Positions 39,926-48,968 are shown, counted from the first letter of the stretch. The stretch: DNA of 64,000 nt from CAYWRO01 sp964460345 (GCA_964460345.1 CAYWRO010000009.1:7149-71148), one strand, 5' to 3'. Numbers and translations: made by a program. Notes: generated by a model from the sequence alone, not told the origin.

Positions 39926-41194
39926 TCAGTGGCCGGGAACCGGCGCCACCGCCGCCAGTTCATGCCGAAGGGCCTCGGCAAGATATTCATACTGCGGCAA
40001 CGCGTTGTAGAGCTGCGCGGAAATGCGCACGTGCCGCTTGCGATCCCCCATTTTCACGATCGGTACCTGAATGCGCCAACGCTCCATCAGCCCGCACTGC
40101 ACACCGTCAACGGTCCCCGCAAACGGCCCCAGCGCCGCCGTGCGCGGATGCTCGTCATACGCCGGCAGCGGAATCGACGCCAGATGCCCCACCATCGAAT
40201 CCGGCGCAGGTGGCGCAGCACCCAGCGCCGCGCACAACAGGTCCCGTCCGGCCAGCGCAAGCTCGCGGTTCCGCCTGCGAATCTCCGCCCAGCCCCCTCC
40301 ACCCGGCGCCAGCGACGCCATGAACTCGATCGCGTGCGGAATCACCAGCCACGGCGATGGATCAACCGTCCCGCCCCAGTCATGCCGCAGCCGGAACCGC
40401 GCACGATCCGTCCGCGGCGACGAATCCCCGTGTCCGATCACAAGCGGACTGATCAGCTCCCGCTTGTCCTCACGCACGTGCAGAAACGCCGATCCCTTTG
40501 GCGTGCACATCCACTTGTGACAATTGCCCGTGTAGTACGCCGCCCCAAGCGAGCGGATCGAAAGGTCCACCTGCCCCGGCCCGTGCGCGCCGTCGACCAG
40601 CACATCGACGCCCCGCCCCTGCAACGCCTGAACCAGCCGCTCAACCGGCAGAACAATCCCGGTCGGGCTCACAATGTGGCTCAACATCGCCAGCTTCGTC
40701 CGCTCCGTCACCGCAGAGAGGATCGTCTCGACTACCTCGCCCTCATCGCCGATCGGCCAGGGCAGTTCCGGAGAGACCACCTTCGCCCCCCACTGCCGCG
40801 CCACCCACTCCGCGGCGTTCCGGCAAGCCGGATACTCGACCGTCGGCGCAAGAATCTCATCGCCCGCCTCGAATCGCAACGACCGCAACACGGTGTTCAC
40901 ACCCGCCGTGGCGTTGCTCACCAGCGCGAGGCCCTCGATATCCGCATCGACAAACGACGCCAGGGCCGCCCGCGCCTGGTCGAGCAGATCTTCCAGGTCG
41001 TACACAAAGAATCGCACGGGCTCGCGTTCCATCCGCGCGCGAAACTCGTTCTGCAACTCCGTGATCGCAAGCGGACACGCGCCGAACGAGCCGTGATTCA
41101 AAAAGCAGACACTCGGGTCCAAACCCCAGTGCCGCGCGAGTTCGCTCGTCGCCGGCAACGCCAATCCCGCCCCGCCGGGCTCACCCGCTGACAT
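39926..41194 (-). CDS. Class V aminotransferase (isopenicillin N epimerase-like)
   Basis: ATG 41194 is preferred; it overlaps the stop of the upstream small gene by 14 bp. The 422-residue PLP enzyme shows FLNHGSFGACP at the start, DVLVDGAHGPGQ (the PLP-binding aspartate and histidine) and GNCHKWMCTPKGSAFLHV, where the lysine of HKW is the Schiff-base site. This architecture fits isopenicillin N epimerase-like or cysteine desulfurase-like proteins that act on amino acids. No substrate is evident. It is translationally coupled to the 108-residue gene before it. Confidence 0.85.
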   Translation of the reverse strand: MSAGEPGGAGLALPATSELARHWGLDPSVCFLNHGSFGACPLAITELQNEFRARMEREPVRFFVYDLEDLLDQARAALASFVDADIEGLALVSNATAGVNTVLRSLRFEAGDEILAPTVEYPACRNAAEWVARQWGAKVVSPELPWPIGDEGEVVETILSAVTERTKLAMLSHIVSPTGIVLPVERLVQALQGRGVDVLVDGAHGPGQVDLSIRSLGAAYYTGNCHKWMCTPKGSAFLHVREDKRELISPLVIGHGDSSPRTDRARFRLRHDWGGTVDPSPWLVIPHAIEFMASLAPGGGGWAEIRRRNRELALAGRDLLCAALGAAPPAPDSMVGHLASIPLPAYDEHPRTAALGPFAGTVDGVQCGLMERWRIQVPIVKMGDRKRHVRISAQLYNALPQYEYLAEALRHELAAVAPVPGH

Positions 41195-41507
41195 CGAGGG
41201 ACCGCCCAATCTGGATGCTGGTCGCCGCGGCGTTCTGGTCAGCGGGGTGCCGGTAAAAAGGGAGAATCATCTCCCCCCTTCTGGGTGCAGGTTCACCACC
41301 GGAAAAGTCCACGCTCCCTGGTACGCGAGCGCTCACCAGCCGCGCAATCCCGGGATTCTCCCGAGAGGGCAGCCGCTCAGCCCCCGAAACAGGGCCGGTC
41401 TGATCGAGGCGCGCGACCGCCGAAACAGGCTGCGGCGGCCGCGGCGGCGACTGCAGGCCGTATGCCCTGGCGATGTGATACGGATTGGTCGGCTGGATCG
41501 AAGTCAT
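41181..41507 (-). CDS. Small conserved-looking protein coupled to aminotransferase
   Basis: The ATG at 41507 (MTSIQPTNPYHIARAYG) gives 108 residues. The middle is proline-rich and probably disordered. The C-terminus LPFYRHPADQNAAATSIQIGRSLDVSG region looks constrained. No membrane helix is present. I recall similar short planctomycete proteins with the same ends but no assigned function. It overlaps the aminotransferase start. Confidence 0.5.
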   Translation of the reverse strand: MTSIQPTNPYHIARAYGLQSPPRPPQPVSAVARLDQTGPVSGAERLPSRENPGIARLVSARVPGSVDFSGGEPAPRRGEMILPFYRHPADQNAAATSIQIGRSLDVSG

Positions 41508-41692
41508 GTGTGCTGACTGTATCGGGCCGCCCCCACGCGAGTCTTGGAGCAAATAACCACGACCGGACCCACGCCGCGGCGATGCCGAACCCGCTCCGAA
41601 CCGCCACGCTGTGTGAGGATCATGTCAAGAGAATGGGCCTGCGTCCGTCTCCGACTATCATCCAGATTGACACAAGGGGGCCCGAGAGTCGA

Positions 41693-42391
41693 ATGCCGAA
41701 TCCGAATGTCCAGCCAGGTCCCGAAAGCGCGTTTGAACGCGAGATCCGCAAGCTGCGCGACCGGCTGGTCGAAGCGGCCACCGTTGCGGTGGGCATGCTC
41801 GAGGCAGCGCTGACGGCGCTCTTCGCGCACGACGTCGAAGGCGCGCAGCAGATCCGCCGCCGCGACGACCTCGTCGACTATGAGGAAGTCGCGATCGAGG
41901 AGGAGTGCTTCCGCCTCATCGCGCTGAAGCACCCGTACGGCCATGACTTCCGCATGATCGCCTTCATCCTGAAGGTGAACGCGGATGTTGAGCGCATCGC
42001 CGACAACGCGACCAGCATCGCCAAGGTTGTCCGGCAGATCCCCGAATCCGGCTCACCGCCCTGGCCGACAGCGCTCAAGGAGCTCGCGCAACGTGTGCCG
42101 ATGCGCTGCCACCAGCTTCTCCGCGCCGTCATGAACGAAGACGAGGCCGCCGCCCGCGAGGTCATCAAGGGCGACGACACGATCGACGAACTTGAGAAGC
42201 AGCTCCTCGAAGAGACCGTCTCCCTCATGGAGCAGCAGCCCGAGTTCGTGCGCCCCGGCCTGTTGATCGTCCGCGTCGGCCGCTCCCTGGAGCGCGTCGG
42301 CGACCTGCTGGCCAACATCGCCGAAGACGTCGTCTATCTCAAGACCGGCCAGATCGTCCGCCACGAAAAGCGCAAAGCGCCGGGGACGTGA
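41693..42391 (+). CDS. phoU: PhoU-family phosphate signalling protein
   Basis: ATG 41693 gives 232 residues; a longer upstream frame is repeat-rich and not protein-like. Two PhoU three-helix bundles are visible, with the metal-binding motif E(D)xxRIADNAT (DVERIADNATSIAK) in the first and SLERVGDLLANIAEDVVY in the second. PhoU modulates the PhoR-PhoB response and the Pst phosphate importer. Neither is adjacent here. The stop codon lies inside the inverted repeat 42389-42503. Confidence 0.93.
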   Translation: MPNPNVQPGPESAFEREIRKLRDRLVEAATVAVGMLEAALTALFAHDVEGAQQIRRRDDLVDYEEVAIEEECFRLIALKHPYGHDFRMIAFILKVNADVERIADNATSIAKVVRQIPESGSPPWPTALKELAQRVPMRCHQLLRAVMNEDEAAAREVIKGDDTIDELEKQLLEETVSLMEQQPEFVRPGLLIVRVGRSLERVGDLLANIAEDVVYLKTGQIVRHEKRKAPGT

Positions 42392-42503
42392 CGTGGCATC
42401 GCCTTTCAAGGCGATGCGAGCCACACGCCTCGGCGCGATCGCCTTCCAAGGCAACGCGCGAACCTCACAGCCCACATCCGCCCGGAAAGGCGTTGCCACG
42501 TCA
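42389..42503. repeat. 115-bp inverted repeat holding both convergent stop codons
   Basis: TGACGTGGCA begins at 42389, including the phoU TGA, and its complement TGCCACGTCA ends at 42503, including the TGA of the thioesterase. Arms match 19 of 20 bases. Within lies the third identical 25-bp palindrome (42393-42417, core ATCGCCTTTCAAGGCGAT) and a related ATCGCCTTCCAAGGCAAC. The region probably ends transcription in both directions. Confidence 0.92.
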
Positions 42504-42965
42504 TCGCTCCGGCGCGAGCGTCATCAGCCACTCCGGCATCATCGCCGGCCGTCCCGTCTCGTCCACGCACGCCAGCAGCGATGACGCCATCATCAGCGTC
42601 TCCGGCGTCTCCAGCGGCCCGTGCCGGCCACTCTCCACGCGCACGATCTCATACTCGTGTCGCAGCTTGACCCGCGAAGAGCCGACCACGCGCGTCCGCA
42701 CCTCCAGCAGGTCGTCGTAGTGCCCCGGCCGCCGATACGAGCACTCCAGCTTCACCACGACCAGGTACACGCCGTCGTGTTCCAGGTTCGCGTAACTCAG
42801 CCCCGCATCGCGCAGCAGCTCCGTCCGCCCCATCTCCAGCCACGGCACGTACGCCGCGTGATGCACCACGCCCTGCGGATCGCACTCGCAGTAGCGCACC
42901 CGCAGTTGCAGCGTGCCCGACGTAGGGATGCGCCTGGCAGGCGATAACGCTGGTGAGTCGGCCAT
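42501..42965 (-). CDS. Acyl-CoA thioesterase, hotdog fold (YbgC/FadM-like)
   Basis: ATG 42965 gives 154 residues. The 4-hydroxybenzoyl-CoA thioesterase pattern is clear: YCECDPQGVVHHAAYVPWLEMGR carries the active-site aspartate and the H-x-Y-W helix. Strands VKLECSYRRPGHYDD and LLEVRTRVVG follow. The family hydrolyses acyl-CoA thioesters. No Tol-Pal genes are adjacent, which argues against the classical ybgC context. It is convergent with phoU. Confidence 0.9.
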   Translation of the reverse strand: MADSPALSPARRIPTSGTLQLRVRYCECDPQGVVHHAAYVPWLEMGRTELLRDAGLSYANLEHDGVYLVVVKLECSYRRPGHYDDLLEVRTRVVGSSRVKLRHEYEIVRVESGRHGPLETPETLMMASSLLACVDETGRPAMMPEWLMTLAPER

Positions 42966-43007
42966 CGCCCGGAGTATAACCCGCCACACTCAGCAGGCCC
43001 GCGGCGT

Positions 43008-43970
43008 TTACTCCGCGTGCGGCTCCGCGCCGGTCTCCTCTGCCGCCTTCCCCGCCTGCTGCTCTCCTGTCTTCACCCGCACACCAAGGTGATTCGCCAC
43101 CTTGCGAAACCCCGTCTTGTCGCTCGGCCTGTTTGTGAAGACGCTCCCATCCTCCTTGCGCCAAACGAACGCCGACGACCCGCCCCCGTCCAGGTTGACC
43201 GCATCGTGCGCCCCAAGCTCAATCATCAAGTCCGCCATCTCAAACAGCGTCGCCCCATCGCTCCACCCCGGTTGCCGGCCATCCACCACCAGCAGGTACA
43301 GCATCTTCCCATCCGCGCTCACGCCCGCCGCCGTCCGCGGGTGGCGCACCTCCGGCTGCGGCAGCGCCGTCGAGGCGACGCTCACACCGTCATCCACCAG
43401 CAGCGTACCGCGTTTGTCCGCTTCTTTCGCTCCCCCTCCCGTTCCCGCGACCCCATCATGGAACTCGCGCGCCTCGCGCCGCTCGATGTAATCGCACACC
43501 GCCGTCCCATCCGCGCGGAACACGATCGCGGGATCGCCCCGCCCGTCAACCTGCTTCGCCGGCGACACCACCTCCCCGTCGGTCAGGCTCAGGCCGATGA
43601 TGTCCGCATGCCCCTGCGGCTTCCACGCGAAGAAGTTGGCGTTCACCGCCAAATCAGCCTCCACCTCTTCCGCCCAAACATTCGTCGCAGTCAGAAGCGC
43701 ATCCGCCCCCTCCGGCGGGCTCTCCGGCGCGTCCGTCACAAGCACTTCCACCGCCGTCAAGTCCACCACCGCCGCGAAGCAGTGCAGGTGCGCTCCCCCG
43801 ACATCGCGCTCAAACTCGCTCACCACGATCGGCTCGCGCGCCGGCTCCGCCTGCCGAGCCGTCTCGACCGCCTCCGGCGCCCCCTCCTGCGCCTTGAGGG
43901 GCCCTCCCGCGGCCATCGCCGCCGCGACCACGAGCAACGGGTTTAACCACGCGATGCGGGCGGCAGGCAT
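43008..43970 (-). CDS. Secreted phosphodiester glycosidase (NAGPA-domain) protein
   Basis: ATG 43970 starts a signal peptide (WLNPLLVVAAAMAAGGPLKAQ). The ~290-residue mature domain has the NAGPA (phosphodiester glycosidase) blocks: ADLAVNANFFAW, RHPRTAAGVSADGKMLYLLVVDG and MIELGAHDAVNLDGGGSSAFV. The last holds the typical NLDGGGSS. Relatives remove GlcNAc-phosphodiesters from glycans. In bacteria the substrate is probably cell-wall or exopolysaccharide. It lies divergent from the NagB/PIG-L fusion, a possible functional link in amino-sugar turnover. Confidence 0.87.
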   Translation of the reverse strand: MPAARIAWLNPLLVVAAAMAAGGPLKAQEGAPEAVETARQAEPAREPIVVSEFERDVGGAHLHCFAAVVDLTAVEVLVTDAPESPPEGADALLTATNVWAEEVEADLAVNANFFAWKPQGHADIIGLSLTDGEVVSPAKQVDGRGDPAIVFRADGTAVCDYIERREAREFHDGVAGTGGGAKEADKRGTLLVDDGVSVASTALPQPEVRHPRTAAGVSADGKMLYLLVVDGRQPGWSDGATLFEMADLMIELGAHDAVNLDGGGSSAFVWRKEDGSVFTNRPSDKTGFRKVANHLGVRVKTGEQQAGKAAEETGAEPHAE

Positions 43971-44108
43971 GTCGAGTCTCCGGCGTGTTCCTGTTTGCAT
44001 GAATGGCGCGTGCAGCGCCTCGGCGTTTCGGCTAGAGTGATCGGCCGGGCCCGGCTCGAGGCGTCGACCCGTCCGAGTTCGCGCCCATCTTACTCGGAGG
44101 CCGACCGC

Positions 44109-46172
44109 ATGAGCGTTGCCAGCACCTGCGCCGCCGAACGGATCCCTGTCACCGTCCACAAATCCAGCGCTGAGGCCAGCCGCGCCGTCGCGCGGGAGAT
44201 CGCCGATCTCATCCGCGCCAAGGCCGCCCGCGGCGAGCGGGCCGTCCTCGGCCTGGCCACCGGCTCCACGCCCACCGGCGTTTACGAAGAGCTCGTCCGC
44301 CTCCACCGCGACGAGGCTCTCTCATTCGCCAACGTCGTGGCCTTCAACCTCGACGAGTACTGGCCCATGCCGCCGGAAGACCTGCAGAGCTTCCGCCGCT
44401 TCATGCGCGAGTACCTCTTCGACCACACCGACATCGATCCTGCGAACATCCACGTGCCGGACGGCACGGTCGCCCGCGAGCAGGTGAGCGCGTACTGCGA
44501 GCGTTACGAGCGCATGATCCGCGATGCAGGCGGCATCGATTACCAGATCCTCGGCGTCGGCCGCACCGGCCACATCGGCTTCAACGAGCCCGGCTCCGCC
44601 CGCGACAGCCGCACGCGCCTCATCACGCTCGACAAGGTCACGCGCATGGACGCCGCGAGCGACTTCTTCGGCGAGTGGAACGTCCCCCGCAAGGCGATCA
44701 CCATGGGCGTCGGCACCATCCTCGACGCCCGCAAGGTCGTCCTCATCGCCTTTGGTGAGCACAAGGCCGGCATCATCCGCCGCGCGGTCGAAGGCGAGAT
44801 CACCAACTCGGTCGCCGCCTCCTTCCTTCAGGAACACCCGGACCCGCGCATCGTCCTCGACCCCGCCGCCGCGGCGGAGCTCACGCGCATCAAGACCCCC
44901 TGGCTGCTCGGACCCATCGAACAGTTCGGCCTCGCGTGGGATCCCCCCACCGTCAAGCGCGCGGTCATCTGGCTCGCCCGCCGGCTTGAAATGCCCATCC
45001 TGAAGCTCACAGATGAGGATTACAACGAGAACGGCCTGCAGGACCTCCTCTCCGCCCGCGGCCACGCGTACGAGCTGAACATCGAGGTCTTCCAGTCCCT
45101 CCAGAAGACGATCACCGGGTGGCCCGGCGGCAAGCCGGGACGCCCCCGCTTCATCCCCGGCCGCGGCATCGACCACGCCGCCGCCAACGGCGCTCCCCCG
45201 GCGCCCGACACGTTCCCCAAGCGCGTGCTCGTCTTCAGCCCGCACCCGGACGACGACGTCATCTCCATGGGCGGCACGCTCATCCGCCTGTGCGACCAGG
45301 GTCACGAGGTGCACGTCGCCTACCAGACGAGCGGGAACATCGCCGTCTTCGACGAGGCCGCGCTGCGGCACGCAGACTTCGTCACCGAGTTCGCACGGGC
45401 CTTCGATCTCTTCGACGAGGATCACGTCGCGCGCATCGAGGGCCACATCGAGGCATTCACGAAGAGCAAGAAGGCCGGCCAGGTCGACACGCCGGAACTG
45501 CAACGGATCAAAACGCTCATCCGCCGCACCGAGGCCCGCGCCGCCGCCAAGTACTCCGGCGTGGCCGAAGAGCACATCCACTTCCTCGACATGCCGTTCT
45601 ACGAGACCGGCCGCGTCCGCAAGAAGCCGATCGGCGAAGAGGACGTCCGCATCGTCATGGAACTCCTCCAGCGCGTGCGCCCGCACCAGGTGTACGCGGC
45701 GGGAGACCTCTCCGACCCGCACGGCACACACCGCGTCTGCCTCGCCGCAATCACGACCGCCCTTCACCGCCTCCGCGCGACGGGCGAGCCATGGTGGCAG
45801 GGACCCGCCGAGGGGGGGTGCGACGTCTGGCTCTACCGCGGCGCCTGGCAGGAGTGGGAGCCGGCCGAGATCCAGATGGCCGTCCCGCTCAGCCCCGATG
45901 AGGTCGACCGCAAGCGCATCGCCATCTTCAAGCACGAAAGCCAGAAGGACAAGGCCCTCTTCCCCGGCCCCGTCGACACGCGCGAGTTCTGGCAGCGCGC
46001 CGAAGACCGCAACCGCCACACGGCCGAAACCTACGACGCCCTCGGGCTTCCCGAATATCAGGCGATCGAAGGCTTCGTGCAGTGGCAACCAAGCGACCAG
46101 GACGGAAGCATGGCGGAGCGGTTGACAGTGCACAGCGCAGAGTGCACAGTGCAGAGCGGCGACCACAGCTAG
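44109..46172 (+). CDS. nagB: Glucosamine-6-phosphate deaminase fused to PIG-L/LmbE deacetylase
   Basis: ATG 44109 gives 687 residues. Residues about 15-280 are NagB: GLATGSTPTGVYEELVR, NLDEYWPMP, GVGRTGHIGFNEPGS and the later KTPWLLGP. Residues about 375-640 are a PIG-L/LmbE zinc deacetylase, with the HPDDD metal motif in VFSPHPDDDVISMGGTL and SDPHGTHRVCLAA. NagB converts glucosamine-6-phosphate to fructose-6-phosphate and ammonia; the second domain could deacetylate N-acetyl sugars. The last ~15 codons (TVHSAECTVQSGDHS) come from extragenic repeat DNA. A fused form is known in several phyla. Confidence 0.93.
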   Translation: MSVASTCAAERIPVTVHKSSAEASRAVAREIADLIRAKAARGERAVLGLATGSTPTGVYEELVRLHRDEALSFANVVAFNLDEYWPMPPEDLQSFRRFMREYLFDHTDIDPANIHVPDGTVAREQVSAYCERYERMIRDAGGIDYQILGVGRTGHIGFNEPGSARDSRTRLITLDKVTRMDAASDFFGEWNVPRKAITMGVGTILDARKVVLIAFGEHKAGIIRRAVEGEITNSVAASFLQEHPDPRIVLDPAAAAELTRIKTPWLLGPIEQFGLAWDPPTVKRAVIWLARRLEMPILKLTDEDYNENGLQDLLSARGHAYELNIEVFQSLQKTITGWPGGKPGRPRFIPGRGIDHAAANGAPPAPDTFPKRVLVFSPHPDDDVISMGGTLIRLCDQGHEVHVAYQTSGNIAVFDEAALRHADFVTEFARAFDLFDEDHVARIEGHIEAFTKSKKAGQVDTPELQRIKTLIRRTEARAAAKYSGVAEEHIHFLDMPFYETGRVRKKPIGEEDVRIVMELLQRVRPHQVYAAGDLSDPHGTHRVCLAAITTALHRLRATGEPWWQGPAEGGCDVWLYRGAWQEWEPAEIQMAVPLSPDEVDRKRIAIFKHESQKDKALFPGPVDTREFWQRAEDRNRHTAETYDALGLPEYQAIEGFVQWQPSDQDGSMAERLTVHSAECTVQSGDHS

Positions 46173-46215
46173 CTCTGGCCCGTGGCACAGGCGTCCCCCC
46201 TGTGACTCCCCCCGG
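46173..46215. other. Spacer between nagB and hairpin array
   Basis: Short spacer with no feature other than the start of the repeats that follow. Confidence 0.3.
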
Positions 46216-46441
46216 GGTGCCACGGCTCGCCGCTGTACTCAGCGGCGCAGCCGTGCGGACGCGCCTGACTCCTCCCGGGTGCCACGGCTCGCCGCTGTAC
46301 TCAGCGGCGCAGCCGTGCCGGTGCGCCTGATTCCCCAGGGTGCCACGGCTCGCCGCTGTACTCAGCGGCGCAGCCGTGCGAGCGCGCCTGACTCCCCCCG
46401 GGTGCCACGGCTCGCCGCTGTACTCAGCGGCGCAGCCGTGC
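46216..46441. repeat. Four tandem ~62-bp hairpin units
   Basis: Copies start at 46216, 46278, 46339 and 46401. Each contains CACGGCTCGCCGCTG, a turn, and CAGCGGCGCAGCCGTG, so each can fold as a strong near-perfect stem. Linkers of about 20 bp vary. A related hairpin occurs at 63952. The block follows nagB and could serve as a terminator cluster or be an amplified extragenic palindrome. Confidence 0.92.
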
Positions 46442-46580
46442 GGCGCGCAGCAACCGTCCAATTCCACGACGGCCCCCCGCCGCGATCCGCACCGCTGCGC
46501 CGCCGAGTACCGCGTCGAGCAGTGGCACCCCCCGGCGATATCAGCACGCCCCCCCTCCCCGGAGCTGTTACCATGCCCGC
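46442..46580. other. Intergenic region before the epimerase gene
   Basis: No gene is recognised. The sequence is GC-rich with a related GCCGAGTACCGCGTCGAG motif near 46500. No clear promoter is seen. Confidence 0.3.
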
Positions 46581-47438
46581 ATGACACACCTCGGCGTCTG
46601 CTCCTGGTCCCTCCAACCCACCTCCCCCGCCGACCTCGTGGACAAGCTCCGCGCGACCGGCCTCTCCTCCGTTCAACTCGCGCTGGATCCCATCCGCACG
46701 GGCCAGATGGACGAAGCCGAGACGATCGCGCGTCTGCGCAAGGCGAACATCACCATCCGCTCCGGCATGATGGGGACCAAGGGCGAGGACTACACCACGC
46801 TGGAGTCGATCAAACGCACCGGCGGCGTGCGCCCCGACGACACCTGGCCCGCCAACCTCGCCGCGGCGGAGCACAACGCCGATCTGGCCGCCCGCCTCGG
46901 CCTCACGCTGGTCACCTTCCACGCCGGCTTTCTCCCGCACGACCGCGAAGATGCGGAACGGCGCACACTCATCGACCGCCTCCGCACCATCGCCGCCGTC
47001 TTCGCCCGCCGCGGCGTGCGCATCGGCTTCGAGACAGGGCAGGAGACCGCCGCGACGCTGCTGGATGTGCTCGATGAACTGGGTGGCATGCCCACGCGGT
47101 ACTCCGCGCGGGCATGTCCTGCGCCGGCCTCCACCCCGGGCGTTAACTTCGACCCCGCCAACATGATCCTTTATAACATGGGCGACCCCATCGAAGCCCT
47201 CGACGCCCTCGCGCCCCACATCGTGCAGATCCACATCAAGGACGCAACGCCGACGCATACCGCGGGGGAATGGGGCAGCGAGGTCGCCGCGGGCTCTGGC
47301 GCCGTCGACTGGCCCACGTTCTTCGCCACGATCAAGAAGCACAACCTCGACGTCGACCTCATGATCGAACGCGAAGCCGGCGGCAGCAGAATCGACGACA
47401 TCCGAGCCGCCGCGGCACTGGTGCAGCGCTTCCTGTGA
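46581..47438 (+). CDS. Xylose isomerase-like TIM-barrel sugar phosphate isomerase/epimerase
   Basis: The 285-residue protein has the AP-endonuclease-2 type barrel: THLGVCSWSLQPTSP at the start, LGLTLVTFHAGFLPHD, GFETGQETAATLLDVLDEL, and ends with DVDLMIEREAGG. Metal ligands are likely the glutamate of FETGQE, the DPANM aspartate, the HIKD histidine and the final E of MIERE. A 36-bp palindrome lies inside the frame at 47081-47116, adding a GMPTRYSARACP segment before VNFDPANM. The frame stays open through it, so the protein may fold with an added loop. The substrate is unknown. Confidence 0.85.
   Translation: MTHLGVCSWSLQPTSPADLVDKLRATGLSSVQLALDPIRTGQMDEAETIARLRKANITIRSGMMGTKGEDYTTLESIKRTGGVRPDDTWPANLAAAEHNADLAARLGLTLVTFHAGFLPHDREDAERRTLIDRLRTIAAVFARRGVRIGFETGQETAATLLDVLDELGGMPTRYSARACPAPASTPGVNFDPANMILYNMGDPIEALDALAPHIVQIHIKDATPTHTAGEWGSEVAAGSGAVDWPTFFATIKKHNLDVDLMIEREAGGSRIDDIRAAAALVQRFL
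47081..47116. repeat. 36-bp palindromic element inside the epimerase gene
   Basis: The sequence GGCATGCCCACGCGGTACTC with its palindromic partner lies within codons 167-179 of the epimerase. The same 36 bp occurs in reverse orientation at 54730-54765 between genes. It can form a hairpin of GCATGCCC against GGGCATG. Confidence 0.92.
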
Positions 47439-47536
47439 TGATCCTGCGCCTCGAGCATGAAGAGTTTCAACGCAGAGAGCGCAGAGTTCGCGGAGCGGGA
47501 TGGGAAGAGCGTAACGCGAAGGGATCGAAGGACGCG

Positions 47537-48391
47537 ATGAGCGCGAAGGACGAAGAGGCTGTACCATCGCCCGTGCCTCCCGAGCCGACATCCCGCCGGC
47601 AACGCCTCGCGGCACGCCTCTTCGCGCCGAAGCGATTTTCGGCGGCGCTGGCGATGCTGTGGTTTACCGTTGCGCTCGCCTACATGGCCGTCTTCCCCCT
47701 CCGCGGCGGCGTCGTGCAGTCGTTCGGCGGCCCGGTGACGCTTGCGTTTGCGGGAAACACATTCACCCCTGTACAGAATCCTGGCGCTTTCGTTGGAAGC
47801 CGCCTCGGGAGCGGTCAGGGGCAGGAACTCTGGGAGTGCCTGTACGACTTTGAGGTTGAGCACACGCGATACCGCACGGTCCTGCGATGCCGCTTCGACG
47901 TGCCGGTCCGCCTCGACATGACGTCCACGCCTCTTGGTCCACCGCCGGCCAACCTCATCCCCGCGGCCCGGCAGGAGTTCGCGGATCACGTGCGCGATCA
48001 GTACATGACGTATCCCTACGGCGGCGAGTTCATGGACATGCTCGTCGCGGGCCAGGCGAAGCGCATCCTCTGGCGTCGCAACGGCAAAGCCCGCCTCGCC
48101 GCCGACTGGCTCGCGCCGCTCCTCCTGATCATGCTCGGACTCATGTACACCGTGAGCGCGATCCGCCGCGCCGCCTTCAAGCGCCGCTACTCGCGCTGCC
48201 GCCGCGGCCTCTGCCCGATCTGCCGCTACTCACTCACGGACCTGACCTCCTCCACCTGCCCCGAGTGCGGCTGCAACACCGCGGCGACCTGCGCCCAGGC
48301 GGCCCGCCTCCTCGGCGCGGCGGAAACCCACGGAGGAGGAGCTATTGTTTCCCGCGAAGAGCCCGAAGAGCGTGAAGGTCGCGAAGGATGA
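47537..48391 (+). CDS. Membrane protein with C-terminal zinc ribbon
   Basis: ATG 47537 has AAGGA upstream and lies after a GCAGAGAGCGCAGAG-type repeat, so the earlier ATG at 47437 is less likely. The 284-residue protein has a membrane helix near 40-60, a large exported beta-rich loop (about 65-200), a second helix (LAPLLLIMLGLMYTVSAI) and a cytosolic zinc ribbon CPICRYSL...CPECGCN. The layout equals that of the protein at 49567. Its stop overlaps the next start (ATGA). Confidence 0.75.
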   Translation: MSAKDEEAVPSPVPPEPTSRRQRLAARLFAPKRFSAALAMLWFTVALAYMAVFPLRGGVVQSFGGPVTLAFAGNTFTPVQNPGAFVGSRLGSGQGQELWECLYDFEVEHTRYRTVLRCRFDVPVRLDMTSTPLGPPPANLIPAARQEFADHVRDQYMTYPYGGEFMDMLVAGQAKRILWRRNGKARLAADWLAPLLLIMLGLMYTVSAIRRAAFKRRYSRCRRGLCPICRYSLTDLTSSTCPECGCNTAATCAQAARLLGAAETHGGGAIVSREEPEEREGREG

Positions 48392-48909
48392 ACCTGATCC
48401 TCGAGATCCTGAAGGACCCGTCTTCCATCGATGTGAGGGAGGCGATTGCGTTTGACGCGACCGGCGTCGACGATCTGTGCGTCCGATTCACGCCGGCAGC
48501 CATGGACCCGTGGACCGGTCTGTTCGGCCCCGGCTCGCTCGCAGGCGCCCGCTGCAACGCCGCCGCGGCATTCAACCACGGCCGGCTCACCTTCATCATC
48601 GCGGGCGGGCAGGGGTACATCGTCGAGCCGTACGAGCGACGCCTCGTGCACAAGACCAAGTGGCGCGAGCTTTGCGAGGCGCACGGTGTGAGCAACGCCG
48701 ACCTGGTGATCGCCGCCGACTTCTTCCGCATCTTCGCCTACTCGTCCGCGGGCCTGCTCTTCGCAAGCGAGGAGGTCCACATGGACGGCATCGCGTTCAA
48801 GCGCGTGACCACGGCCGAGTCACGCGGCAGCTTCCACGATCCCGACAGTGCCGACACGTGGCGGCCCTTCCGGCTGGATCACGCCACCTGGACCTTCGAG
48901 CGCCTCTGA
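48388..48909 (+). CDS. Conserved-looking protein, unknown function
   Basis: A 4-bp ATGA overlap couples it to the zinc-ribbon gene before it. The 173-residue protein is soluble and compact, with FNHGRLTFIIAGGQGYIVEPYERR and HGVSNADLVIAADFFRIFAYSSAG blocks. It has no membrane helix and no family match I can name. The coupling suggests a shared role with the zinc-ribbon membrane protein. Confidence 0.6.
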   Translation: MNLILEILKDPSSIDVREAIAFDATGVDDLCVRFTPAAMDPWTGLFGPGSLAGARCNAAAAFNHGRLTFIIAGGQGYIVEPYERRLVHKTKWRELCEAHGVSNADLVIAADFFRIFAYSSAGLLFASEEVHMDGIAFKRVTTAESRGSFHDPDSADTWRPFRLDHATWTFERL

Positions 48910-48968
48910 CCCATGATGCGGCTGTCGCGCCGGAGGCGTCCGCCGCGCCGCAGCACGACAGCAGATCG

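Noticed and set aside
46216..46441. CRISPR array
   Set aside because: Repeats of ~40 bp with ~20-bp linkers could suggest it, but the linkers are similar to each other, repeats are strong hairpins, and no cas genes are present.
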